64,000 nucleotides of DNA from Laguncularia racemosa (taxonomy: Eukaryota > Streptophyta > Magnoliopsida > Myrtales > Combretaceae), in NCBI GenBank assembly GCA_037954665.1, contig JBBMOL010000039.1:2604001-2668000 (forward strand), given 5' to 3'. The notes beneath the pieces were generated by a model, which had not been told where the DNA came from, made no database searches, and worked only from the letters and a program-made list of their open reading frames with translations. This document shows, in pieces, positions 13,683-26,506 of the stretch. Made by a program: the position numbers and the translations under genes. Position 1 is the first letter of the stretch. The number at the start of each line of letters is the position of its first letter.

Positions 13683-14366
13683 TGATGTGCTCAAAGTGGA
13701 TTGCAATATAAATCAAAGATGACACAACAAGGAACCAATTTCTAATCAATTGGGGCGTGAACCCTAAATTGAAAATGAAACCCTAAATTGTGTGAGCAAT
13801 AGATAGAAAAGAAGAGCTAATTCCTTACCAAATGTTACGCACTAGTTGGAATTAGGATGGATTTGATATTGTTGATATTATACACAACAAAAATCAAGTC
13901 TAACTCGCTACACTTCAAGAAGAAATGATAAGAGTTTTTGCGTGATAAGGAGTGTCCCCTCATGACAATAATATCCGAAAATGATTATCCAAAAAGTCCC
14001 TTACAAAACCTAAATAACAAATATTTATACCCTACTCTAAATAAGGAAATTACAATCATGTAAAATAGAGCAAAAACTAGTCGTAAGGAGCACTTGAAGA
14101 ACCGATTACTCTACGTAGAATGAAGTGAAGATGGCAGTTTTCTCCAAGTGAAATAAGGCCGTTCCTCTTGTCTTTGTAGGTTCAAGTATAGCCTACACAC
14201 TTGACATTAGTTTGTTGGTTCGTCATCCTGTAAAAATCGACAAAATATACCTAATAAAATGCAAAAACAATTATTATAATATAAATAAAGACAATATGTG
14301 AATGTCTAGGTTCCATTTGTTCAAGTAGGCTTCCCAATGCTGGATCTAGAGGTTTGATTCCCATCA
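13683..14366 (-). repeat. 3' LTR of the gypsy element
   Basis: It begins TGATGTGCTC and ends CCCATCA on the + strand. It is nearly identical to 17025-17710 with scattered single-base differences (for example GGGGCGTG against AGGGCGTG), so the insertion is relatively young compared with the other repeats here. Confidence 0.92.
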
Positions 14367-14639
14367 TCTCCTCGAGCCTCTGAAAGATTTGTCTTCAAAT
14401 CTAATGGGTCTTTTCTTGGACTGAAATCCCTTGTTTGCATGTGCTTGTCGCCTTGAAGTCTTGAGTGTCCATTAGTTTTGTTAATTTGTTCTTAGAATTT
14501 GTGTACCTTAGTTGGAGACATAGGGGTCAAGACAATCCGTGCACCATCTTTCTAAAACACATAAGTGTTTCTAAACCTATCATGTAGCACCTTCCTATCA
14601 AACAACTAAGGTCTACCCAATAGTATATGAAAGGCGCAC

Positions 14640-14900
14640 ATAAGAACATCACAAACAATTTCATCGTGGTATCTATCTCCTATGCTGAAAGGCACCTTAG
14701 CCCTCTAAGTAACATGCAAACTACCCCGCTCATTAGCCAATGTAATTTATAGGGATGAGGATGTGGACTAGTAACTAGTTGCAATCTTTTTACTATTGCA
14801 GCAGCTATTACATTTGTGCAACTTCCACCATCAATAAAAAAAATACACAAATTACCTTGAACCCGATAAGGAGTATGGAATAGGTTTTCCCTCTATATGT
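14640..14900 (-). pseudogene. Retroviral-type aspartic protease remnant (gypsy pol)
   Basis: The reverse strand reads IDGGSCTNV around 14811-14836, the active-site D-G-G/S-x-x-N-V signature of plant gypsy proteases, followed by residues resembling the usual HPxPYKLxW continuation. Stops interrupt the frame. In an intact element this enzyme cleaves the Gag-Pol polyprotein. No reverse transcriptase follows, which marks the deletion point. Confidence 0.7.
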
Positions 14901-15049
14901 CCTCGACATCTGGGGATATAGTCATGACCCTACGCAACACATTAATAGACAGATATTTATCATTTCCCTTATCTTCATATGTCTTAACGTCATGATTATC
15001 ATAATACTCCTGTAGTACTATAGACAATCTGTAGGCTCAACTACTTCTT

Positions 15050-16233
15050 CTTGACCATCCTCACTGTTTCCCTCCATAGCAGTCATCACCCTTTTGTTGG
15101 GACACTGAGCAACCATGTGTCAAAAACCCATGCATTTAAAATATTTGATTTGACACATCTTTCCACTAGTTGTCCTTAGCACTGTTTATTGGATATCAAC
15201 TCTAACAACCTCTTTTCCTTTTCCAGCAATTTCCCTCTCCTTATCAGTAATAGTTGTATTTTTGTCCATAGTCTTATCATTTCCCCCTATTCCCTTTTGT
15301 TCACCTTACTGACCATCTGACTCATGAGGTTTGTTAGAAGTTTCATACCTGTTGCTCACTACTAAAAAAGGGTTGGATCGCCTCTATCTCTCCACTTTCA
15401 AGGCTAGCTAGATGGCTTCATCAAGTGTGTTATACCTCTGAAGCTCTACAATGTAGGCAATTTCATACTTTAATCCCGACACAAATCGTGCTAGGGTTTG
15501 TTCAGGAGGTTCAACTGACCCACATCTGATCATCAATGTCTCGAACTCCTGTACATACCCGTCAATTGTTTTGTCTCCCTGTCTCAGTGTTTGGAGACGC
15601 ATAAACAACTTCTGCCTATAGTGCTCAGGTATAAACATTTTTCTCATTACCCGTTTCATTTCCCACTAGGTATGTATATTAGCCTCACCATCTCTTCGTC
15701 TACTAATCACAAGATTCTTCTACCAAAAGGCGGCATGGCTTGTAAATTCTACAGTTGCAAGATGAACCCGAGTGTGATCATCAATCTCATAACACTCAAA
15801 TAGGCCCTCAACCTTATCCACCAAATCTAAATAATCATTTGCAGAACCCCGGCCATCAAATGAGGCATCTGCAATTTAAATATTCTAAACCCGAGGCGGC
15901 TTGAAATCACGATTAGGGCAAGGCTCATTCTCAAAATTATCATTCCTTTCCTCCCTAAAAGCATGATAATCACCTTCCATTCTCCTATCCCTATTGCTTC
16001 CAACAGCTCCTTCTTACGAGCATTCTAATGGGCGACCCAAGGTGGGGGTGCTTGAGGGTTTGCCACTGATGGTTGTGGCATCGTCATTTGATTTACCCGT
16101 GTTGCTAATGTAACAACAATAGTGGTGAGATCCTATAACTGTTCTTCTAGTGTTCTTCTACTGCAGCACGACAACCTTGACCTTCTCCAACCTGACTATT
16201 GGCCCCATTGTCAATCACACTATTATTTGACAT
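15050..16233 (-). pseudogene. Gypsy gag polyprotein, broken
   Basis: A likely start codon lies at 16231-16233 (MSNNSVIDNG...). The conserved Gag core follows in pieces: PPRV, FDGRGSANDYLDLVDKVEGL, then FECYEIDDHTRVHLA and FTSHAAFW, and from 15659 to 15408 an open stretch that includes FIPEHYRQKLFMRLQTLRQG and ETLMIRCG. Together this is the Retrotrans_gag (PF03732) pattern. A zinc-knuckle-like remnant with HMVAQCPNKR follows near 15080-15180, with a stop where a Gly or His is expected. Gag would form the particle and bind the element RNA. Stops and frame shifts rule out a working product. Confidence 0.8.
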
Positions 16234-17024
16234 GATTTTGAAATTTTTTTATCACTTACACCTACTCATGTACTACTCACACATACACTCACAACACAAC
16301 ACCTTCACGGCACAACATACCTACACTTACAGTATACACACACACCTCACGATTCAATCACACAAACACCCTCAATAAAACACAACAACAATACACTTCC
16401 ACGCTAACTACAACAAACACTACATGGCATAAAGTTCTCCAATTCACAACACACCTTTACACCACACACACTTACACACCACGTCACAATAACACATACC
16501 TCATAGTATACACACAACCATACACCAACACCTCTATGGTTCACTTCACTTCACACCACAACACATACACTACACATATCATGGCACAAAGTAAAGAAAT
16601 CTAAACTTAGTCAAAGTTCATTAAAAGAAATTAATACACAATAACTCCACAAGTAATTATGGAATTCAATTTCAAAATATTTCCAAATCTTCACAACAAG
16701 ATGACTACCTAAAGATGAAATTTTGAACCATAACTTCCAATTTCGAAATCACAAGGAACAATACGGCACAAATCAACTCAAATACAATTCTAATGGAATC
16801 TATTATAATGATTCCTCAAAATTAATCACAGCAAGGAACCCTAAAATCAACCTCCTTCGAATTTCAACTCACAAATACTATAGAATTAAGGAACAATTCA
16901 ACACAAGAACTCAATTCCACTTCTCACAACTTTAATTTCGAAATGAAAGGACAAGAACCCTAAATCCCCAATTTGTGATTCATGAATTCCCCTTCCATAA
17001 AACCGTGCTCTAATACCATAATTA

Positions 17025-17710
17025 TGATGTACTCAAAGTGGATTGCAATATAAATCAAGGATGACACAACAAGGAACCAATTTCTAATCAATTAGGGCGT
17101 GAACCTTAAATTGAAAATGGAACCCTAATTTGCATGAACAATAGATAGAAAAGAAGAGCTAATTCTTTACCAAATGTTACATACTAGTTGGAATTAGGAT
17201 TGATTTGATATTGTTGATATTACATACAACAAAAATCAAATCTAACTCGCCACACTTCAAGAAGAAATGATAAGAGTTTTTGCATGATAAGGAGTGTCCC
17301 CTCATGACAACAATATCTGAAAATGATTGTCTAAAAAGTCCTTTACAAAACCTAAATAACAAGTATTTATACCCTACTATAAATAAGGAAATTACAATAA
17401 TGTAAAATAGAGCAAAAACCAGTCTCAAGGAGTACTTGAAGAACCGATTACTCCATGTGGAATGAAGTGAAGATGGCAGGTTTTCTCCAAGTGAAATAAG
17501 GCCGGTTCCTCTTGTCTTTGTAGGTTCAAGTATAGATTACACACTTGACACTAGTGTGTTAGTTCGCCATCTTGTAAAAACCGACAAAATGTACCTAATA
17601 AGATGCAAAAACAATTATTATAAGATAAATAAAGACAATATGTGAATGTCTGGGTTCCATATGTTCAAGTAGGCTTCCCAATGCTGGATCCAAAGGTTTG
17701 ATTCCCATCA
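17025..17710 (-). repeat. 5' LTR of the gypsy element
   Basis: It matches 13683-14366 end to end. On the - strand it is followed directly by the primer-binding-like site at about 17001-17020, which fixes the element's direction. Confidence 0.92.
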
Positions 17711-17715
17711 GTACT

Positions 17716-20450
17716 CTTGTTGTTGTCGTCCATATTGAAGATTCTTTAGTGTCATTTGGTGATTTAGGAATCAATCCATGATTTAATATGCTTTATATAT
17801 CATTAGGTGTTGGATTGAATGATAGAAACGATATATGACGCATGATAATTGAAGATATGTAATAGTTTGTTAGATGTAGTTGCAACCACTATTATGAAGA
17901 TGGAATTGAGGCTTAAATTTTCTTGCTAAATTTGATTTGAATGTTAGGTGATGATAAATTGATGATTGGAGTAAGAATATGTGATATATGGAGTGATTTT
18001 GATGATTAGTTAGTAGATATAACACATGAAATGTTAGAATTTGGTAGTATGATTGAATTAATAGATGAATAAGTTGATTTAATTATTAAATTATAAATTT
18101 TTAGCATGTTAATATGTTCTTAGAGTAATAAATTTAATGAAAAATTGAAGTTACTTAATAAATATTAAGTTTGGTGAAGTTTTATTTTGAGTGAATTTGA
18201 TGGAATTATCATTTAATTATAAATAGAAGTTGGATTAGATGTAAAATGAGGCCTAGAAGTGAAGATGTGTAGAAGTTAGACTAATTGAACGGATGAGAAT
18301 CAATTGGGCTATGCTTTTTTTTTTTTATTGCTCTGTTTTGGAATTATTTTTGGCTTGAAAATGAAAAAAATAAATGATGTATTAGACACTAGGAAGGAGT
18401 AGGAACAAGTGGGCTTTAATTTAGAGTGATTTTGGATGTAAAATGAATAAGTTATGGTTCTTAAAGTTGAAAATTCATAAATAAGTTTATTTTGATAGTT
18501 AAATGGCTCTAAATTGAATAAAATAAGGCTTTTGTGTTAAAATGGGTAGTAGAAGTGATTAAGGAAATAGATGACTTTGGTTTCACTTGATTTTGACTTA
18601 AATTAAGTAAGTTATGAACTTAATTTATGACAGATTGAAATTAAGTTGGACAATGGTTTAATTAAATCGGGCTAAAGCCTACCTAACCTTAAGTCGGCCT
18701 TACCAATATAGGCCCAAGGACCATCCTCTTACCTTTTTCCTTGAGTAGCTCATGTAATTAAACATAATTTGCTTAAATGGGGTTAATTAATTAAACTATT
18801 CAAATTAGACTAAAATAAAATGTGACATGATAATGTAAACCTAACAACTCATGGGCCTAAGATTCAAAATCCTAAACATAGTGGGGTTTATTTTTTCCTA
18901 AGGCTCATACTCTAAATGAACTTTAACACGATAAGTAACTAAATTTGGTCTCAACTCAATTTAAGGCCCAAATCAAGTTAACTAATCAAAATGAACTAGC
19001 TATGGGCTTAATAAAATAAAATGGACTTACATTACTATAATAAAACCTAAATGGACCAAAGACCTAAAACCTACTTAGACCCATTAATTTGTAGGACCTA
19101 TACCCTAAATGGGTCTTAATGAATAAATCAAATTTAAATAGACTTACAATCCTATAAGGCCTTAAATCAAAAGACTTAAAATGAAAATGAAATTGAACTT
19201 AATAATTAATTGGGCTCAAAACATAACAAATAAAAATAATTAAACATAATGAGTTTAGATTAATTAAAACAGGTAAAAGTAATCTAATTGAGCTTAAAAT
19301 GAACTTAATAATTACAATAGGACTTAATTGGGACTAGTGGGCCTAATTCCAAAAATAATTGGGTTTACTATACTTTAAGGGCTAAAAAACTCTATTTGGG
19401 CCTTAAACATAATTAGATTTAAAATTCAAATAACTTATTTGATTTAATTGAATAAACCATAAATGGTTCAAATCATAATTAGCTAAAAGTTAATTGGACC
19501 TAGATAACCTTAATTTAGCTTGTAACTTGTATGGGCCTTAAGTAGCTTAAACTAATCTTAGAATATAGGAGATTCCAATCTTAGAATATAAGTAAATCAC
19601 TTAGAAAAATCATATGACTTATAATTTTCTCTTCAATCATAAAACCAACTCAATTAACTTAACTGGAACTTGGATTGTGATTCAGAAATCGTCAACCTTT
19701 TAGGTACGTAATAACTTGCGTGTTGCGTATTATGATAGAAAATTAAATTTGATTAATAATTTTTCTGATTAAGTAACTGCTTGTTACTTATGCATGGTTA
19801 CTTAAGTTAGTAAGTGACAAACCTTAGATCGGTCATATACCCTAAAATGACATGGTAGTTAAGCACTTAGGCTATCGAGATATAGTTCAACGAATAGCTA
19901 ATAAGTGAAGTTATGTTTGATAACAAGCATTGTGAATGAAAAGAAGGTATATTGGGAGTCATTCAATGATTATGGGTTCGGGCAAATGATATGGTATAAC
20001 TAGATTGTAGTTAGCGAGGTTGCATAATGGTGAGGTCACTTAGATGAGGCTACTTAGGTATATGGTTTTTGGTGACATGAAGCCTAGATGCTCTTGGCAA
20101 CCCTTGATGTCCACTGTAGTGGAATCAACCCCTTGTCCCCCATTGTGATGTTCAGAGTCACAAGTACTCCCGTACTAGATGATTGCATAAAATAATTAAT
20201 TGAATTAAGTAACTATTTGTTGCATAAGTTGTAGACTTGCCTGACATACGTGAATATATTTGTATTACTGTGTACTAGGCCCTCATGGCTCACTCCTTCT
20301 TTACTCTTTTTTTTTTTTCCCAGATGAGGATTCTATCGATCCACTATATGACTCAATAGGCTATGACTTCGTACAGGAGATATGGGATGAGATTATAGAG
20401 ATAGGTCACATTGAACGTTTTTATAATTGAGATCTATTATGTTTTTTATT
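17716..20450 (+). repeat. Repeat-rich DNA, possible right part of an old LTR
   Basis: No gene is seen. From 18640 to 19560 the sequence is a patchwork of repeated words such as TTAATTGGGCTTAA and GGGCCTTAA. From 19700 to 20400 it reads like the distal part of a large gypsy LTR (CCCTTGTCCCCCATTGTGATG, then CAGATGAGGATTCTATCGAT). It may continue the interrupted sequence before 13678. Assignment is weak without a second copy. Confidence 0.25.
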
Positions 20451-21814
20451 ACGCTTTTATATTTTCGATTGCATTGAGACTTATTGAGGGTGCCATTGGC
20501 TCTAAGGCCTATTACTAATGGATCGTATCTTTTGTGGGCTCTATAGGCCTTAAGAGTTAGTTTATCCTTTCATGTCTTACTATGTGTTTTTATGATCAAC
20601 AACTATCAAATGTTTTCAAAAATCTAACATTTTGCCAAAATTTCTTCAAAGTCTAATGAATGATTTCAAAACCTTCAAACTGGTTTAAAAACTCACTTAG
20701 TAATTGTAGGCTTACGTATTCTACTTAAATAGGCTAAATGATGAATTGTCAATACCATAGTGGTTTCAAAACATAGTAGGTAGAGTAGTTGCTCAAAAAA
20801 TATATTGTAAATGGTTTATGTTAGTATCCTGATTTTCTAGGAAGCTTGCTATATCATTAATACATATGTTAAGTGTGGAGTAGGAGAAGCAAACTGAAAG
20901 AATCTAGTAAAACCAAATTAGAATACTTAGCATTTACCAATCAAATATATTTGGACAATATACTTGGATAAGAGATTTAAATTAAAGATCTTTTCTATTA
21001 TTTAATTAGTTATCAATAAATTCTCAATCGGTTAAGTCTTAAAGAAATATCCTTGAAACCATCAATTATGACTATTTTTCTTTAATTAATCAACGAAAGT
21101 TGTTTTGATTCTAAGGAAATAACATCGACTTAGTTTTCTAACAGATAAAAAACATGGCTAACATATTTTCAGCTATTAAAAAATGTTTCTTAAGCATTAG
21201 TTGTTAATAAAATTAATTTAGGTGAATTTTCATAAAGATTTAGAAGAAATGAGTCACATATGAATAGTGATTCACCACCTTAAAGTGAAGACCTTGTATA
21301 TGGGATGAGCTTAAGCAATTTTATTGGCAAAAGAAAAAAGAAAAAAGCAAGCCTATAAATTGAAGTTTTCTCGTAATTTAAAAGCTTGAAGACGTTTATT
21401 TGGGACATGCTCCAGTAAGCCTCTAAATTAAAGTTTAGTTTTTTTTTTTTAGTTACTTGAGTTTAGTTAAATAGACTAATCGAGCATGTGTCTCAAAATT
21501 TGCTAGCAAATTGTGTGGAGAGAATATGCTTACAAGATTGTAACTAGCAAAAACTCATTTGGAAAATTTCAACTATTTATTATGTTTACTTTTGAGATTC
21601 AAGTATCTCGTGTGAGAGACATGCTTATAGTGAGGTCTTTGGTTATAAATAGAGATTTATTCTAATCATATGTTCGAGAAGCCAAAGACTCGTGTGAGAA
21701 GTGTGTTAGAGGGGTTATACTAATGGAGAGTTGATATACCTTTGGAGAACTATGAAGAATGCAACAATTGAAAGCTTCTACTTGTGATTTTGAGAATTGT
21801 ATCCTTTACAAGAC
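20451..21814. other. Gene-free intergenic DNA
   Basis: No supported coding region, inverted repeat or tandem repeat is visible. Confidence 0.5.
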
Positions 21815-24800
21815 TTATGTCACGTTTAGTTGGCCATTATAGCAATTCTATTATGACTCCATTCTGCATGGAATAGGAATTATGATATTTACTTTGCTTA
21901 CACCGTGGAATTGGAATTCGGTGGGGAAGTAAAAATGTGGAATTGAAATTCAGTTTAATTCATCTGGAATTGTAATTAGGCATTACTATAGCGTTAATTT
22001 ACCAAACTAGCCTCCTCCTTTTTTCAGTTGCCCTAATGTTTTCTCCACTACACAATCAACAATGGAGGAGGGAAGAGGAAAAGTTGATGGATGAACTCCC
22101 AGATCTGTCATCTCTTAGTTGTGCCTATGGTGTCTTCATGTAGATCTGGTGGTCATAGGGTGTGTCGTCTATTCGTCGTGTCTATCATGGTCGCTGTGTT
22201 CGCTGTTCCTCATAGCTTTTGTTGTGTCTTTGTCTCTGGTCGCCACCGTCTTCATGGTCACCTAGATCTATCGTTTCTTCGGCTGGATTTGCGAAGATTG
22301 TGTTGGCATGTGTTCGTCGTCCATGTGGTGTGGTTGCCATGTTCGTTGAAGTGAATTTTTTTTATCTTCCATTTTCACAACATGGTGGAAACTAGAGTTT
22401 ACATTCGATATTGTAGACAGTTCAGTATTGATTTTCCCAGCTGCAATATGGTGGCTTGAAGAAGGTCTTTGACCACCATGATTTTCCTGCTATGTTTTCC
22501 TCTTTGATACAATTTCTGATTATAGGTGACATATTAAGTTTATCTATGTAATCGTTTATATTATCTATTATCAAACTGGCTCAGCCAAAGTAGGAAACAA
22601 ACATGAAAAAATCCTAGCTAATGAAGCACTATGTTCTAGTGATATGAAGCGGAGGCAAAGTTGGTTAGTTTAACCAACTTTTGGCTCATCATTTAGCACA
22701 TGCTACTGTAGTGTAGACGATGGTTAGAGTGAAAGTTGGTTCAAGTAAACAATGTTTGGAACTACAATGTTATACTTTGATAAGTGTTGAAAAAGTCTTA
22801 TTTCTAATACTTATTGAATATAATCTTGTATGAATTTTATGTGAATTTATTAAGAAAAGGACACTTAAGTGCTTAATGTTTGGATTTAGGGTTTAAAGAA
22901 GGCGATTGAAGGATTTAAAGAAGGTTCGAGAAAAAATGAGACAAAATTTGGGAAAATATAAAAAAAGGGTGGTTTTCACATGTACACAACCTTCAACATG
23001 ACCATGCAGACACCAATGTTGGAGGGCAAAAAGTGATTAGAATACATCTTAAAAATGTACCATGGCTGCTACATAAGTTGTGTAGAGAGTAGTGTTGAAG
23101 GAGGAACTAGCATGGATTGAAGCCTCTCTTATTGATGCTGCATCTATAAGTTCAAATAGTAGCAATTTTTTTGAAAATGATATAGCTAAGCAGGGATAGA
23201 CACTTCTTATTGATCTCCTTTGCAAGATCATAGTAGTGCAAATTATTGTTTATCTATTCTACAGTTGATTGAATTGTAGTTATAGAGCACACTATTTTTC
23301 TGATGTGAATTTTAATTGCTGCTACTCGCATAAATTAATCACAAAACAATCAAAATACATGAATAGATACAAAGGCATAAACTTTTTATTAACCAATAAT
23401 CAATTTAATTACATGGTTTAGAGTTTTACAAGATGTAGGTTATATAAATTTACTCCTCTATGGAATTTACAATAATCACAAAGACTCTAGAGGAACAACA
23501 AGTAATCATGATAAAAGTCATAACTCCTACATAGCTATGCTTGGGGTTGTGCACTCTGGAATTTTTTTCATTTTCTTCTTTGGTTAGATTTCCTCCTTCA
23601 GTATTACTCTCTACACAACTTGTGCAGCAATTAGGGCACATTTTTAAGATGTATTCTAATCATTTTTTACCCTGTAGCACTAGTGTCAACATAGCCATGC
23701 TAAAGATTGTGTACACATGGAAATCACCCTTTTCTATACATTGCCAAATTTCACCTCGTTTTCGCTCAAACCTTTTTTAAATCCTTCAATGTCTTCTTTA
23801 AACCCTAAATTAAAATATTAAGCACTTAAGTATCCTTTTCTTGATACATTCACATAAAATTCATACAAAATTATATTCAATAAGTACTAAATATAAAACT
23901 CTTTCAACACTTATCACTTTTGTTGATTTGTAGGTGACAAACCTAAACCCACTGCAAGCCCAAAGATGAAATGATGATTCATTCTTATCATTGGACCATC
24001 AAAAGTTGAGTAAAATACTGAAGCCAAAGCTAAACTGCAAACTACCAACCATGGTTCATTTGTGTCTTTCTCATATGCAATTGAACCTTCTTCAATTTCA
24101 CCATTTCTTCTAAAACAAATTGAGTAGTATCTCACTAGTAACATCAGGTGATAAGCCACCAATGAAATGCTTCCTCTGAGCTAAATCTAGTGTAGAACTT
24201 ACCCAAGTCAAGCCTTCACAAGCCATATTACAAACTATCAATTGTCCTTGTGATTCAAATATATATGTTAAAGCCATCAAGACTAAATTAAGATAGAGGA
24301 GACTATAAAGCCATCCTAACTCCTAATAGAAATTAATGGTTCTATAAAGAACCATGACTACTATTTCACCAAGGCAGAGAGTATTACTACCTTTTGATAA
24401 ATGGTAAAGTACAGTTCTAGCTATATAATCATGCTAGAAAGTGCTTCAATAAAATTGTAAGATATGATAGATAAAGTTCTACTTGTAACAAATAAGATCA
24501 TGTTTCCACACATTAGGAAGTTTCTAATCAGGATTTTGCACTTGAAGATAAAATCGGAAGCCAAAGGAAACCGAAACTTGCATAATGGGTTTGTAAATTT
24601 ACATGGCTAAATCATGTGAAATTTTTTTGATATAGTAAGCATTGCACCTAGGAGGAAACACAAACTTCACTACACAAAAACAATCAACAAATGGAAGAAT
24701 GAATTTTAACCTTATCACGACAATCATATTCACTGTTTCGGTTTCCACCTTCTTGTCGCCTCAATCATTTTCATCTTCCAGGTTGCGATGTGGGGATTAC

Positions 24801-25152
24801 AGGATTAGGATTTTCATTTAGGCATTCGGGTTTTGATTTGGGGTTTGTGTTGTTTTTGGGCGAGTTCGGATTTTCATATTAGGGTTTCCATTTGCTCCAT
24901 GGTCATTCACTTGTCATTGAATTGTAGTTGTTATTTTATTTTTTATTTCTTTATTTTGCATTAGGCGCAGATTCATCTTTTCGTTAGCTAAGCAACACCC
25001 ATTCAATTTTCAATTTGTCCAACTAAACATAATAATACTAATTCAATGATAGTAAATGAATATCATAATACGAATTATAACTCTATTTCATTCAATAGTA
25101 ATTTTAATTTTATTACGACTTTATTCCATTTAACGGAGTAAATGAGCCATTA
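21815..25152. mobile_element. Large Harbinger-like inverted-repeat element
   Basis: The element proper is 21818-25149, flanked by TTA on both sides (21815-21817 and 25150-25152), the 3-bp duplication typical of PIF/Harbinger. The left end TGTCACGTTTAGTTGG pairs with TGGCTCATTTACTCCG, the right end read on the other strand. Subterminal similarity continues inward, both sides containing TTATGATATT(T)C/ATTTAC words. No transposase is recognisable inside. The element at 22779-23915 is nested in it. A 90-codon GC-richer frame near 22091-22354 has no known domain. Confidence 0.5.
22774..23920. mobile_element. Foldback element with arms of about 325 bp
   Basis: The element proper is 22779-23915. 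The left arm (22779 to about 23110) is the reverse complement of the right arm (about 23590-23915) at an estimated 75-85% identity: GATAAGTGTTGAA at the left end pairs with TTCAACACTTATC at the right, and deep in the arms GTGTAGAGAGTA pairs with TACTCTCTACAC. A 480-bp unpaired middle has no recognised gene. The flanks carry ACTTT on both sides (22774-22778 and 23916-23920), a possible 5-bp duplication. Long arms suggest a foldback or MULE-like MITE. Superfamily is uncertain. Confidence 0.75.
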
Positions 25153-25184
25153 GTAAATATGATCTCTAAAAGTCTATAGTGGAT

Positions 25185-25330
25185 CTTGTGGTGAACTGGT
25201 AATGCTGGTAGAGAGGTGATAAGGATTGGGGTTCAAAGATATGTCCACAAGATCTTAAGAACAATGAAAGGCGAGTCGAGAAGTCAAAGAAATTAACAAA
25301 TCGTCATAAAGCTACAAAAAAGAAGAAAAA
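25185..25330 (+). mobile_element. Possible tRNA-derived SINE-like sequence
   Basis: TGGTGAACTGG at 25189-25199 resembles an internal RNA polymerase III box A (TRGYNNARNGG), and GGTTCAAAGAT at 25230-25240 resembles box B (GGTTCRANNCC), at tRNA-like spacing. A-rich sequence follows (ACAAAAAAGAAGAAAAAGAG around 25315). The box B match is incomplete and no target duplication is visible. Confidence 0.25.
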
Positions 25331-26137
25331 GAGTGCATTGGCGATTTTTGGTCAAGACCATTCAGTCGGTTCATCACCTACTGTCTAGTTGATTTGAACC
25401 ATCCCACTGGTCTCACCTGCTATCCCGATGGCTCGCACAAGATGAGTTCACATGATGCAACCTTCTACCAGACAATTGGTAACATATTCTAGCTAGTCCA
25501 TTCAACTGAGCAACAGCATGTAATAAATTTATAATGTCGAATTTACCCCTTTATTTGCATTTACTTATTCTTTTCTTTACAAAATTGCCATTAGAGCTCC
25601 TTATTACTATTAAAAAATTTATACTATATAATAGAACCTTTTGTCATTTATCAATTTATGAACATTGTTTATTATTTTCATATTGTGGTTTTATCTCAAT
25701 ACCATTGTTCTTGTCATCTATTAATATAAATTGTGACAAACTATTCCCTTCTTGTTTATTCAATATCGTGCATAATATCAATATTCGTTTCAACCAACAC
25801 TAATTTCATTTTATTCCTAAATTATGTATAATATCAATCAAGGAGTCAATTGCCTTAGTTCAAATTATTAATTAAATTTCTCTAATTGATAATTTGTTCA
25901 TATCTTTATTTTTATTTAATCCCACAAACATAAAAGCCCATAAATTTGCACCTTTTATATCACATAAACTCTAAAACATAAAAACTATCATATCTTGTTA
26001 GTTTTGTACCTTCTGGGTTGCTGCGTGCTGGCATATGCGAATCCTTACCCCTATTAAGACTATGGGTGCACTAGGGGGAGCATCTATATAACTAGGCTTG
26101 TCTTCTTTCACCTCATCTCTCTTTATCTTATTCTTGC
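25331..26137. other. Gene-free intergenic DNA
   Basis: No gene or defined repeat is seen. The 89-codon open frame at 25534-25803 is an AT-rich chance frame without recognisable domains. Confidence 0.5.
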
Positions 26138-26506
26138 TATTATTTTGGGGAAATTGCTACCTCTAAACTTTGATTTAAGTGTAGATTTTATCTTCTAAAT
26201 TTTTAATATTGTAAATAATCCTCATAAATTTTGATAAATTAGGAACATAAAAAATACTTACTTTTTTTTAGTTAAAAAAAATATTAAGTCCAAGGTTTAA
26301 AAGTTGTTAAAGCATATTTTAATATGTTTGAGAGGTGTTTTCACACTAAGGTCAAAGTTTAGGGGGATTGCTTACAACTTTTTTGGGTTATTTGCCAATT
26401 TATTAAAGTTTAGAAGAATGATTTACAATATTTGAAAGTTTACGGAAGTATTTATACCTAGATAAAAAATTTATAACAGTTATTTGCATTTTTTTCCTTT
26501 TATTTT
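26138..26506. mobile_element. MULE-type MITE with 9-bp target duplication
   Basis: The element proper is 26147-26497. Its inverted repeats are about 95 bp long, with shared words TTATC(T)T, TAATATTGTAAAT(A/C)AT, CTAAACTTT and TGATAAATT against TAATAAATT. The flanks TATTATTTT (26138-26146) and TTTTATTTT (26498-26506) agree in 8 of 9 bases. The layout matches the element at 58182 in intron 11 of the NSUN6 gene (ends GGG-AAA). It is non-coding. Confidence 0.72.

Larger units (their letters stand above)
13678..17715 (-). mobile_element. Ty3/gypsy LTR retrotransposon, internally deleted
   Basis: The element proper is 13683-17710 and is flanked by the 5-bp direct repeat GTACT (13678-13682 and 17711-17715). 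Its two LTRs both start TGATGT and end CCCATCA and are very alike over about 685 bp. On the - strand the 17025-17710 copy is the 5' LTR: next to it lies a primer-binding-like TGGTATTAGAGC, close to the initiator-Met tRNA site TGGTATCAGAGC. The 2.66-kb interior keeps a gag gene and a protease region, but reverse transcriptase, RNase H and integrase are absent and the protease runs almost straight into the 3' LTR. With several stops, it is a non-autonomous derivative. Confidence 0.92.

Noticed and set aside
22091..22354. 87-codon GC-richer frame rich in Cys, Val, His and Arg
   Set aside because: No recognised domain; it lies inside a transposable element with no adjoining exons.
23914..24162. 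82-codon reverse frame with a hydrophobic end
   Set aside because: No family recognised; it overlaps the foldback element boundary and lies in non-coding element sequence. A captured gene fragment cannot be excluded.
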